Source of the DNA: Flavobacteriales bacterium
Lineage (GTDB): Bacteria > Bacteroidota > Bacteroidia > Flavobacteriales > CAJXXR01
Length of the DNA stretch: 64,000 nucleotides
Assembly: GCA_025210805.1 (NCBI GenBank)
Contig: JAOAQX010000018.1
Coordinates: 1-64,000, forward strand
Direction of reading: 5' to 3'
Shown here: one piece after another, positions 17,985 through 27,400 of the stretch
How positions within the stretch are numbered: the stretch's first letter is position 1
Layout: the number at the start of each line of letters is the position of its first letter
Made by a program: the position numbers and the translations under genes
The notes under the pieces: generated by a model
Databases searched by the model: none
What the model was told of the DNA's origin: nothing
Seen by the model: the letters and a program-made list of their open reading frames with translations, nothing else

Positions 17985-19556
17985 TTAATTTTCAGTACTA
18001 TTGTTTTGAGATTTCTTTATTATTAAACTTTTAGTTTTATGACACTTAAAAACCTCTTTCTCCCTCACCCTTAATTCATTATGATATTTATTCCAAAATT
18101 TTCGGCTTTGCCTTTTTATACTATCATTCATATTTAGAGACCTAAATTTTTTGTTAGATAAATAGACATAGCTTAAATAATTACCCCAATATGGTATATC
18201 AGTTTTAATATATTCTTTAGGATTATTAAATTTTGGTTTATATGTAAAACGTTTTCTTTTTGCCCCTTTATATGTAAACCTTTTATAAAGACTTGATTTA
18301 AATATATTTTTATCTCTATTATTACTAAATTTCGCATAAAAAGCTCTTCTTCTAATCGACCTTTTCATACTTCTATAATATTTAGCTATTCCAGATTCTT
18401 TAATTAATACTTTTTTACCATTGTATTTAAAACCTAAGTATTCCAAAGAATTTTTTACCGCTTTATTGTTTTTATCAACCAAAAAACAGTCGAAAGTACC
18501 ATTCACTCTTATGAATCGATATAATTTAGTTTTTTTCAAGTGAATTTCTAATTTCACTTCTTCTTTAATTAAATTAAGCATATATTCAAGTATTCTTTCT
18601 TCATGTTTTGAATCACAAATAAGAATAATATCATCACTATATCGTTGATAAAAGCCATTTAAATTATCAATGAATTTAGATAATTTATTATCAAAATCGA
18701 TCATATATATATTGGCAAGAGTAGCGCTAATTGGAGTTCCTTGTGGTATGCCCTTTACTTTTTTGTTTGTGACTATTAGTTGTTTAAACTTGTTATAAAA
18801 TTCTTCTTTGGTACAAAAAGCAACAACATCTTTTTCTTTAAAGTATTTAATATTGGATACTTTCTTTTTTAAATATATAGGATTTATTGGATTGAAAGGT
18901 TTATGAGGTCTTCCTCTTTTCACATAAACATTATTCCCAAGAGCCTCAAACAATTTTTTTTCATGTACGTATCTTAACTTAGTAAGAGACTTAAATATAT
19001 TATAGTGATCATTTGGTAAACTTCTTTCATCAATAATTTTACTCCAATTCTTTTTTAATATCTTATGATCTAGATTGTCAAAAAAACCTGTAATATCTGA
19101 AACTATTACGGATAGATTTTCAGCTGTGTTTTTATGAACAAATTCAAAAGCTTGTTTAGCAAAATCAATATTCGAACAATTAGGTTTTTTACCAACTTCA
19201 ATGGGTATCTTTCTATAAGCGACTACAGACCTATCAAATAATCTACCTTGAAGAAAATTCTCATATTTATCAATTAAGATTTGATTATAATAACTGTATA
19301 TATGGGCATCAATATGTGAGGCAAAATACAAATGCCTTATTTTCAATTTTTTCTTTTCCCTTTCCTTGGGGTTATTTTCTTTTTTCCGAAATTTCCTTTG
19401 TGATACTCTTCTATATAGTAATGGAGAAAAATTATGCTTCTCTATATTGTCTTTTTCATAGATATAATCAGATACCCTATTAAAATGTAGACCTGTTATT
19501 GGGAATCCAATGTGGGGATATCTTTTTATTTTAAACCATTCGGGAAAATCTTTCAT
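17985..19556 (-). CDS. Reverse transcriptase of the defence (UG/DRT-like) type
   Basis: A 523-residue RT. The catalytic core has D154 in SVIVSDITGFFDN, the PQGTPISATLANIYM motif at 271-285 and RYSDDIILIC with D308/D309, so the polymerase should be active. Upstream, RHLYFASHIDAHIYSYY and FDRSVVAYRKIP (74-117) are features of the unknown-group/Abi-related RTs used in phage defence. The retron VTG thumb motif and the maturase domain of group II introns are not seen. The C-terminus is strongly basic (KRKRFTYKPKF), suitable for RNA binding. The ATG lies 14 nt after an inverted-repeat-bounded ncRNA interval. I cannot assign a DRT subtype from sequence alone. Confidence 0.88.
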   Translation of the reverse strand: MKDFPEWFKIKRYPHIGFPITGLHFNRVSDYIYEKDNIEKHNFSPLLYRRVSQRKFRKKENNPKEREKKKLKIRHLYFASHIDAHIYSYYNQILIDKYENFLQGRLFDRSVVAYRKIPIEVGKKPNCSNIDFAKQAFEFVHKNTAENLSVIVSDITGFFDNLDHKILKKNWSKIIDERSLPNDHYNIFKSLTKLRYVHEKKLFEALGNNVYVKRGRPHKPFNPINPIYLKKKVSNIKYFKEKDVVAFCTKEEFYNKFKQLIVTNKKVKGIPQGTPISATLANIYMIDFDNKLSKFIDNLNGFYQRYSDDIILICDSKHEERILEYMLNLIKEEVKLEIHLKKTKLYRFIRVNGTFDCFLVDKNNKAVKNSLEYLGFKYNGKKVLIKESGIAKYYRSMKRSIRRRAFYAKFSNNRDKNIFKSSLYKRFTYKGAKRKRFTYKPKFNNPKEYIKTDIPYWGNYLSYVYLSNKKFRSLNMNDSIKRQSRKFWNKYHNELRVREKEVFKCHKTKSLIIKKSQNNSTEN

Positions 19557-19570
19557 AATTTAGAATATAA

Positions 19571-19996
19571 AAAGAGAGTAAATACATAATATCATAGCAA
19601 GTTCAGATACTACATGCTAATATTAAACAAGAAAAAAATTAACTTATTTAACTCGTAACTCGCAGGTTACACTACTTTCTTTCAGGTATAAATAGTATTA
19701 TATTTGTATTGACCAATTCAATTATTAAACTGATCTTAAAGAAACTCTCAATGATGAAAACTTCTAGCAATAAACACTCTTTAACGGAAACTATTACAGC
19801 AATGATCCTAAGTTGTTTCGCTCGGGTATCATTAATATGCTGCCACATAACATCAAATCTTTTGCACAAAGACTTTGATGGTTGTATTCCCTTCTTCGTA
19901 TAACTTATTTCTTATACTATATATATTTATTTTTATATCATGATATAAAAATAAATAATCTATAAACGTAGGTATCTAACAGTATTTACTCTCTTT
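19571..19996 (-). ncRNA. Candidate RT-associated ncRNA with terminal inverted repeats
   Basis: Perfect 15-bp arms: 19982-19996 (a1, minus-strand AAAGAGAGTAAATAC) and 19571-19585 (a2, its complement). They would pair the ends of a transcript of about 426 nt. A TAnnTTTG box at 20006-20013 predicts transcription starting at about 20000, right at a1, and the RT ATG comes 14 nt after a2. Internal structure includes a 34-bp perfect palindrome (19924-19957), a hairpin with CAGC/GCTG and AATGAT/ATCATT helices (19797-19842), and GTAAC/GTTAC and TAGCA/TGCTA hairpins nearer the 3' end. No convincing protein is encoded. The layout is that of retrons and of DRT loci whose RT copies an upstream RNA. Confidence 0.7.
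19924..19957. repeat. 34-bp perfect palindrome inside the ncRNA
   Basis: Two 17-bp arms meet without a spacer, centred between 19940 and 19941 (…ATATCA|TGATAT…). It is almost pure A/T. In RNA it would form one long hairpin about 45-75 nt from the predicted 5' end. Confidence 0.85.
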
Positions 19997-20005
19997 ATTT
20001 TTTTA

Positions 20006-20037
20006 CAAATTTAATTTTTTGAAATTATTTTTTGAAA
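20006..20037 (-). promoter_or_regulatory. Promoter of the ncRNA-RT operon
   Basis: On the minus strand TAAATTTG (20013-20006) fits TAnnTTTG, with TTTC (20037-20034) 20 nt upstream in place of the usual TTTG. The expected start point (about 20000) coincides with the first base of the a1 repeat, which is the main reason for trusting it. Confidence 0.55.
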
Positions 20038-20051
20038 TTATTTTTTGAAAT
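20013..20051. repeat. Three tandem 13-bp units in the RT promoter
   Basis: Units of TATTTTTTGAAAT (the first starts AA) occupy 20013-20025, 20026-20038 and 20039-20051, overlapping the -33 region. They may be operator half-sites or simply slippage-prone A/T repeats. Confidence 0.7.
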
Positions 20052-20092
20052 AAAACTAAATAAATCTATACTTTCTATTTTATCTGTAGAAA

Positions 20093-21529
20093 TTAAATCA
20101 ATTCAAACCATTCCTCTTCAGATTGATTGTTATATAATTTATCATAATATTTTGCATGATTATAAACATACCCTTCATACCCAATGCATTTCAAAATAAG
20201 TTTACTTATTAAAACAAACAAGCGTGCAGAAACATATCCCATGTAATCATTTATTCTGTCATCGGATATACTCTCACTATTCGTCATTAAAATATTCCCA
20301 TGAAATAAATCATTTCGATGCTCTATGACGTCTATATCCCTCAATGTTAGATTTATTCCTAATAACTCAAAGGGACGAGTTAATTTTTCATTATTAGTTA
20401 AACGCTGTCGGTTGATTGGTCTGTTTACTTCATTAAGTCTTCTTTTTAACTTTAATTTATATTCACTTGACAAATCTGCACAATTATCATCAATCACTTT
20501 ATGTAGTTCTTCTATCACTTTTTCTTTCAAATTACCGTCATTTATTGGATATTCAAGTCCACTTTCAGAGTTTAATAGATGTTTTGATAATAGTTCAATT
20601 ATTCCTGAAAAAGCACTAGGTATAATCAATAAAGACCTAATTGAAGTTGATTCTAATAATATTAGAATAGCAATTGAAAATTCAGGTTCATAATGTATTT
20701 TATGTACTAATTTAGATAAAGTACTTAAAGATATTCTTGTCAATAATGGATGAAATTGTTTAGCAATTTCCCTTTCAATATTAAGATTTGAATAAGGATT
20801 TGTAGTTATGGGGCTATACATTCCCTTTAATTCGGGTCTGATAAAATTCGTATAATACAAACATCCTTCTTCGTCAAAAATAAATTTCTCATTACCTACC
20901 ATTAATTTACTGATAAAACCTATAGCTTGTTGTATTGAAAAGCACAATTCATTAAATTCTTCGAAATCTTGATGATGAAAATTTTCGAATATAAAATACC
21001 CTTTATTCTTATGTTTATATTGTGTTACATCATAGATATTGCCATCAATTTTAATACGAATGCAATCATAAAAATATTCGGTTTCATCAGTTTGATAATG
21101 GACTGTTTCAAATTCTGTATGAAAACTCCTTATTTTAGATAATTCTACTTGAAAAAACATCTTATAAATACTTTTCATTTCGAAAGATTTAGAAAAAAAA
21201 GTATCTAATTCAATATTTGTTTCAAAAGAAGGAGCTTTTGAAACAGAAATACTATTTTTTCTATTAATGTTCCCAAACCTTTTTGACTCATACAAATTTC
21301 CAAAAAGTTCAAAATCAATATTAGATTCATTATCCTCTTGATTCCATATGTACGATTCAATTTTTAGATCAAATTTACCTTCTCCTCTTGACAAAAAGGC
21401 ATAAGAATCAGTTTTCCCAATCCCTTCAAGTATAATTTTCTGAGAATTTAAATTATTTAAATCTTCTATTGTTTTTAATTGATTTTTAAAACATTTATAA
21501 TTCTGTATCTTTTGAGTTGATTTTTTCAT
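20093..21529 (-). CDS. HEPN-domain (ApeA-like) protein
   Basis: A 478-residue protein. The C-terminal third is helical and contains VIEHRNDLFHGNIL, an RX4H motif (R405, H410) diagnostic of HEPN RNases. The N-terminal 250 residues are beta-rich, like the ApeA N-terminal region. HEPN proteins of this type act as infection-activated RNases in abortive defence. It begins 37 nt after the HNH gene, making it the last gene of a four-gene operon. Whether it is part of the ATPase/HNH system or an independent defence gene is open. Confidence 0.75.
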   Translation of the reverse strand: MKKSTQKIQNYKCFKNQLKTIEDLNNLNSQKIILEGIGKTDSYAFLSRGEGKFDLKIESYIWNQEDNESNIDFELFGNLYESKRFGNINRKNSISVSKAPSFETNIELDTFFSKSFEMKSIYKMFFQVELSKIRSFHTEFETVHYQTDETEYFYDCIRIKIDGNIYDVTQYKHKNKGYFIFENFHHQDFEEFNELCFSIQQAIGFISKLMVGNEKFIFDEEGCLYYTNFIRPELKGMYSPITTNPYSNLNIEREIAKQFHPLLTRISLSTLSKLVHKIHYEPEFSIAILILLESTSIRSLLIIPSAFSGIIELLSKHLLNSESGLEYPINDGNLKEKVIEELHKVIDDNCADLSSEYKLKLKRRLNEVNRPINRQRLTNNEKLTRPFELLGINLTLRDIDVIEHRNDLFHGNILMTNSESISDDRINDYMGYVSARLFVLISKLILKCIGYEGYVYNHAKYYDKLYNNQSEEEWFELI

Positions 21530-21566
21530 GGCTTCAAAGTTGAAATAATACTTTACTCATAAATAA

Positions 21567-22628
21567 TTAATCATAAGACTTATAGTCATCTTCTTTAATA
21601 ACTCCTAATTCTGTTAATATATCTTTCTTCATTTTACTTAATGGTCTTCTGTGAAAATCACCTTCTTCAGAATACACTCCAAAAGCCATTCTGTAAATCT
21701 CGTTTTTAGAGACATTACTTGAGTTTGTTAGAATACTTTGTAAATTATCTAAATATCGATCTGAATACTTATCTCTCAAAGCGACTAAATCATTTAACTC
21801 ATCTAAATGTGCTTCATAAACCTCTTTTAGCTTAAATGATTCAATAGTCTTAATGATTTTTTTATTTTCATTATCAAGTATATTTGGCTGTATTTCAAAT
21901 GTTCTTTCTCCGATGCTATTCTTATATACATAACTAAATTTGATTTTATCAAAACTTTCCTTATCCAAATAAGGATGAAGGTAATCATCTAGGCTCATAT
22001 CATCATCACCTTTTAAATTACTATTACAAATATGACAACTAGGTATCAGATTATAAAAAGACAGAGCTAATAATGGATATTTACTTTTCGGAAACCAATG
22101 GTCAAACTCTGGTCTAGTAATTTTGTTCTTCTTTTTTAATATGAAATCCTTAATAACAGTTTTAGTGTATAATCTATTACAGTAAACACAAGTCTGGACA
22201 CCTAAGTTTTTTGCCAATTGATAACCATCATAAGAATTTTGCCCCTTTTTCATCACAAATGAATTATAGTTAAAAACTTCATTCAAAATTTGATGAAGTT
22301 TTTTATAGGTTTCCCGATTACTTATTAATTCAGATGATAATTCATCGTTTTTTTTAATTTTTAAATTTTCTTTATATTGGTTATATCCGTTGATGTCGTA
22401 ACCTACAATATCCTCATAAAACTTTTCATTTTGAAGTAATAAATCATTTGGTTGACTGCTAATTAATAAGCTGATTCTATCTGGTGTTAATAATCTCTTT
22501 ACCTCATTCTTAATTTCACAATTTTCACCTAAATCTTTAACTTTATTTTTTACAAAATCTGAAAGATTATCCTTATGAATTTCAAAAGCAATTTTGTTAC
22601 ATCGATTTAATGGATTTATATAAATCAT
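21567..22628 (-). CDS. HNH endonuclease, PtuB-like
   Basis: A 353-residue protein with a zinc-supported HNH core: C147xxC150 (VYCNRLY), FDHWFPKS (D176/H177), N193 and C198xxC201 (SCHICNSNLKG). The N-terminal 120 residues are unassigned. Its ATG overlaps the stop of the ATPase gene by 4 nt (ATGA), as is usual for the ATPase/HNH pair of Septu (PtuA/PtuB) and of the related retron effectors. By analogy it would cut nucleic acid when released by the ATPase. Confidence 0.85.
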   Translation of the reverse strand: MIYINPLNRCNKIAFEIHKDNLSDFVKNKVKDLGENCEIKNEVKRLLTPDRISLLISSQPNDLLLQNEKFYEDIVGYDINGYNQYKENLKIKKNDELSSELISNRETYKKLHQILNEVFNYNSFVMKKGQNSYDGYQLAKNLGVQTCVYCNRLYTKTVIKDFILKKKNKITRPEFDHWFPKSKYPLLALSFYNLIPSCHICNSNLKGDDDMSLDDYLHPYLDKESFDKIKFSYVYKNSIGERTFEIQPNILDNENKKIIKTIESFKLKEVYEAHLDELNDLVALRDKYSDRYLDNLQSILTNSSNVSKNEIYRMAFGVYSEEGDFHRRPLSKMKKDILTELGVIKEDDYKSYD

Positions 22629-24415
22629 AGTTTATCTCTTTTTGCTATTAAATCATCAATTTGTTTTTGAAGAATATCTTTTTCAAAAGTATTATCGTTA
22701 CGCAATCGAGTTATCATTTCAGCAAGTTTATTACGAATAATAGGTTCGTCTATTATTTTTATTATGATTTGCTTTTCTTTTAATTCTTTATCAAAATCTA
22801 TACTTCTTTTAGAGACATCTTTATTATCATTTATCCATTTAATTACTTCATCAATCTTGGACTTTGCAAATTCCCCCATTAAACCATCGTCAATAAAAAA
22901 ACTGTCAGATAACAAATCATGAATATTTGCTCCGAATGATTTCATATAAGCTTTTTCTTCTTCGGAAAGTATTTTAGTTAAACCTATACTATAATCCTTT
23001 TCAAGATAAATTATATTTTGCTTTGGAATATCAGAAAGGGTCAGTGGGTCATGGGTTGTAAATATGATTTGTATTTTTTTACCACTAAATATTTTCGGAA
23101 AATACTTATTAATCAAATAAATAAATTTCTTTTTCCATTGAGGATGAAAACCTAAATCAGCCTCATCAAGAAGAATAACATAATTTTCAAAATTATCAGC
23201 TTCGATTCTTTTTTGTAAATTCAATAAACTAGCAAACATTTCAAACATTGACAACTCTCCAGTACTCAATTTTATAGGCGAATTAAATGTTAATAAAGGA
23301 GAACTATTATAAGTAAATATTCTACCAAAACTTTTTAAGAATTTATGGTATAATTGTATAAACTGATGTGTCTGAGAAAAAGAAATTTCGAACTGAGTTG
23401 TACTACTCTTTATTGATTCTAATTTTGCAATAATATCTATACCAAAATTCAATAAATTAAGAATCTCAAGTTTTGGTAAAATCAAATTATTACCATCATT
23501 AAAATTGGCTTTATTTATAAACTGTTTAAAATATTCAAGTAGATTAATTCCTCCTAAATTTTCCACTTCTTTGTATTTTCCTTCAAACAAATATTTATTC
23601 CCTGATCTTTCCATAATTTGATGAATCTTTTCAATGATTCCTATTATGAAATTTAATTTAAGCCTGTGTTTGTACTTCAATAATCTTAGATTAAAATCAT
23701 CATGATTTTCATAATCTCCTTCATAGTCTTCTGTCAAAAAAGGAAAGTGATTGTACTCTTTTGAATAAATATCATGTGAATTGGAAAAAAAGTCTCTAAA
23801 CTCGTAACTGGTGTTATGATTTGTTACACTATGACTTTCTATATCTATTAGTACCTTATCAAAAATAGGTAAATCAATATCTTCTAGAAAATTTAGCTCA
23901 ATAACATCTATAATTCTTTGAATATTAAAAGATTGATGCATTTCTATAGATTTAGAAAAATCTATACTATTAGTATCTTTTAAATCATCAATTATTTGAA
24001 AATATTTTGATATATAAAATCGATTCTTAAATTCAATACTTCCTCTTGGAACCGAAAAATGTGGTGTGTAAAAAATATAAACTCTTTTTCCTTCTGATAA
24101 ATCATTATTTAACGGATCAGGTTCTGACAAAAACTTACTTTTAAAAATACCCTCTAGAATTGTAGATTTTCCTACACCATTTTCACCAACTATTGCAGTT
24201 ACCGATTTTATATTCCTATTCCAAATATTATTATGTAAAGAAGCTTCTTTTTCATGAATATGATATTGGATGAAACTATTATTTTGGTTTGCAATTTGCT
24301 CATGACAAAAATTCATTTGCTCTTGAATACCAAGATCAATGTAGAATTCATTATGACCTTCTCCAAATAAATATTGATGACTGTTTTCTGGAATACTAAA
24401 TCCTTTTAATAACAT
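22625..24415 (-). CDS. ABC-type ATPase, PtuA-like
   Basis: A 596-residue ATPase of the OLD/RecF-like AAA_15 kind. Walker A is GENGVGKST (77-85), the ABC signature LSTGE is at 383-387, Walker B VILLDEAD ends with D417/E418, and the switch histidine is H455 (FTTHDP). A long insertion (about 95-370) separates the two nucleotide-binding halves. Coupled to the HNH gene by a 4-nt overlap, it fits the PtuA role of a nucleotide-gated sensor that restrains its nuclease. It starts 39 nt after the TPR/PIN gene. Confidence 0.85.
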   Translation of the reverse strand: MLLKGFSIPENSHQYLFGEGHNEFYIDLGIQEQMNFCHEQIANQNNSFIQYHIHEKEASLHNNIWNRNIKSVTAIVGENGVGKSTILEGIFKSKFLSEPDPLNNDLSEGKRVYIFYTPHFSVPRGSIEFKNRFYISKYFQIIDDLKDTNSIDFSKSIEMHQSFNIQRIIDVIELNFLEDIDLPIFDKVLIDIESHSVTNHNTSYEFRDFFSNSHDIYSKEYNHFPFLTEDYEGDYENHDDFNLRLLKYKHRLKLNFIIGIIEKIHQIMERSGNKYLFEGKYKEVENLGGINLLEYFKQFINKANFNDGNNLILPKLEILNLLNFGIDIIAKLESIKSSTTQFEISFSQTHQFIQLYHKFLKSFGRIFTYNSSPLLTFNSPIKLSTGELSMFEMFASLLNLQKRIEADNFENYVILLDEADLGFHPQWKKKFIYLINKYFPKIFSGKKIQIIFTTHDPLTLSDIPKQNIIYLEKDYSIGLTKILSEEEKAYMKSFGANIHDLLSDSFFIDDGLMGEFAKSKIDEVIKWINDNKDVSKRSIDFDKELKEKQIIIKIIDEPIIRNKLAEMITRLRNDNTFEKDILQKQIDDLIAKRDKL

Positions 24416-24454
24416 ATTTTTAAATTGATTAATTAGTAGAACATCCTATTATAC

Positions 24455-27400
24455 TTAATTAGCTTTCGCCAATTGTCTTTCAATTAAACCACATAGGTTT
24501 AATATTTCTTTATATTTAGATCCTAATAATTTGAATTTCATATCCAACTTTTTATACATATCTTTTCTATACTCTTTAGGTGCACCAATTAAAGCTTGTG
24601 ATAATATTTCAAATGAATAAATTGCTTGATTCTCCAATGAAATACCTTGCATTAAATAAATTTCCCTTATGACTTCTGAAATTAAAGTGTTTTTTTCAAG
24701 TCTATTATCTAATTTATAGGATAAATTTTCTAAGACTAAGGAATAATAATTACTATTTCCCAGTAGTTTATTTAAAAACTCATTTGTTAACACATCTTTT
24801 GATATTTTAATCCCCATGTAGTTTCTGTCCATTAAAAATTTATAAAAATCATTATCAATATATGAAGAATAGTATTTTTCAATAAAATGTTCCGAGTTTA
24901 AGATATAAGGACGAATATTCTTCATAAATCTATACATGAAAATATCATCAGTTATTAAAAAATGATTGTCTCTATTAGCAAGCATGACTGTTTCAATCAA
25001 ACATTGAAAATAATCATCATTTACATGATGATCATCAAATTTTAAAACTACATCTATTTTTTCCTCAACAACTACTTCTTCACAATTCTCATTAATCCAT
25101 TTTAAGATATTGGAATATACCTCAATTTTTTGCTCATTATAATTATCAGCATATCTAATTACATCAACTTCATCATTGGTTATAATAGTTGACAATTTAG
25201 GTTGGGTATTACTTTTAAGAGCAATTATTCTTGCCTGAATTCTCTTAGTAATCAATTTTGAAATATAGAATTTTTGAGAAAAACTAAAACTTGCCTCTTT
25301 AGTTAATTCAAAAAACAACATTAATGAAGATTTATCAAGTACAAATTTAGGATTGTCCGTATCAACTTTAGGTGAAATTAAGCAGGATGGTAGTATTGTA
25401 AACTTTTCTGAAGAGGTTAAAGAGTAATATGAATCGATAAAGTTTTCTTTGAAAATAGATCTTGTAATCTCTAAAAATCCTGTTTCAAAATTCAAGTATT
25501 CCCTTATTCTTTCTTCTGAAAATTCCTTTTGTTGAGTTCCAAGTTTTCCAAAGTTTTCAATCAGAAACTCATTCATTTTCTCAAGAGATTCTGTAGGGAA
25601 ATACATAGATATCAAACCTAATCCACTAGTTTGATCTTCGGATTCGTTTAATATCTCATAAAATAGATTTAGCTCTTCACCATACACCTCTAAAACCTTA
25701 ATAAACAATTCTTTTCCTAAAGAATTTTGTACTTTAAACTCGCTTCCTATTTCTTTACCTAATAAAGAATCATTACTACTAACTTTCCTTCTCGTTTGTT
25801 GACCATCTTGTTCAAAAAGAACATATTTATTTTCCTGAACTTCCGAATATCTTTGAAAAAATTCACCACTAAATAACATACTATTTGTAAAGTAAATAGT
25901 CCTTGAATCCTTATTGTTGTCTTTTTTAGATAGATTAAAAATTATCTTAAACGCTAGTGCTTTATAATCTGAATTATCTTTTAATATAGTGAAAATTTGA
26001 AGCCCAATTTTCTCGTTCTCATAATCTTCTTTGACCTCATGAATTAAATCAAAATCCTGTCCATATAATTGCTTAAGGGAATAAACATATATATAATGAC
26101 TCCATTCTATTTCAGGGAAATTTATAATTAGAGATTCACCTACTTCAAGCATAGAATCATCATTTATAATATTCAATAATTCGAACTCATAACATAATAG
26201 TTTATAATCCTTTGAACCTTGAAACAACCTCCACTTTTTCAATAAATCTAACAACTCATTATGTATATCGTTTTCATGAATATTTTTATCTCTAACAATT
26301 TCATTAAGTAATTCGATATAAAACCTAAGTAGTTGATTTTCTGTATTTATATTTATTTTATCCTTTAGAAAATTCCTAGCTTCAATTAATAACTCTAGAG
26401 CAATTAATGATTCGGCTATACAATATATTTGCCCCTCTTTTTCTGGCTGATAATGTATTAAAGTTAAAGCTTCTTTAATTAATTGTTCATTTTTCTCTTT
26501 TAATAAATGTGTTCGTATATAAACTTTAAGAATTCGTTTTATTGTTTCGTTTTCTGTTTTTTTATTCAATGTTAGCTGTAATAGACTTTCTTGATTATCT
26601 ATAAATTCATTCCCTACCAAACAATCCGCAAACATATTTATAACATTCATTAAATTGTTTTCATTTATTATTTCAATGATATCCAAATAATTTATATACA
26701 GATCTTTTAATTCTTTTTTTCTTTTTAGTTGATTTAAATTAATAGCCTTAATAATAAACCATTCTTTATAAATTATATTGTTAGTGTTATTCTTATAGTT
26801 ATCTAATAGTTCATTTGATTCTTCAATCTTATCTAAAGCTTGTAATGCCTGATAAAAAGTAAACGTTACTGTCCATGAATTATCTATTAAAGAAAATGAA
26901 TTTGAAAGATCAGAAAAATTTTGATCATTATTTATATATAGAAATTTTATAAAGTTGTAATAATACTTCTCCAAATTAATAGTTTCTTCAATTTCCGTTC
27001 CTTTTAACTTTTTTATGTAATATTCTAAGTTTTTAAAAAGAATATCAATTTCATTTTCAAAATTCTTAAGATATAATGCCCCTTTCAAATCTAACACCTT
27101 AAAACTCATTATAATATCAATCAATAGATGAATATTAATAAATAGTCTTGATTTATCTTTTAGTGTTAATTTTGCCTTTATCTCGAATTCATAGTTAACT
27201 TTAAATCCTTTTGATAGTAAGGCTCCATACAATATGTCGTTTTGGAGAATAATAGAGTTGAAAAACAATGAATTAATAAATAGCTCATCGCTTTTTAATA
27301 AAGTGGGTATACACTCGAATTCTTCAATAGAATTTGAAGCTACAAAAACTTTTATCAACCACGGAATGTGTTGATATTTATCTTTTTCAATTATTTGATT

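Noticed and set aside
17985-19556. Group II intron or DGR reverse transcriptase
   Set aside because: No maturase/endonuclease domain, no intron RNA domains V/VI recognised, and no template/variable repeat pair nearby; the YSDD core and ASHIDAHIYSYY region point to a defence-type RT.
19672-19869. 65-codon minus-strand frame (starting MCKRFDVMW) upstream of the RT gene
   Set aside because: It lies wholly inside the inverted-repeat-bounded interval and has no family resemblance; a structured ncRNA explains the region better. A leader peptide is not excluded.
20013-20051. Tandem 13-bp repeats considered as a CRISPR-like or iteron array
   Set aside because: Only three units without spacers, nearly pure A/T; too short for CRISPR, and promoter overlap is a simpler reading.
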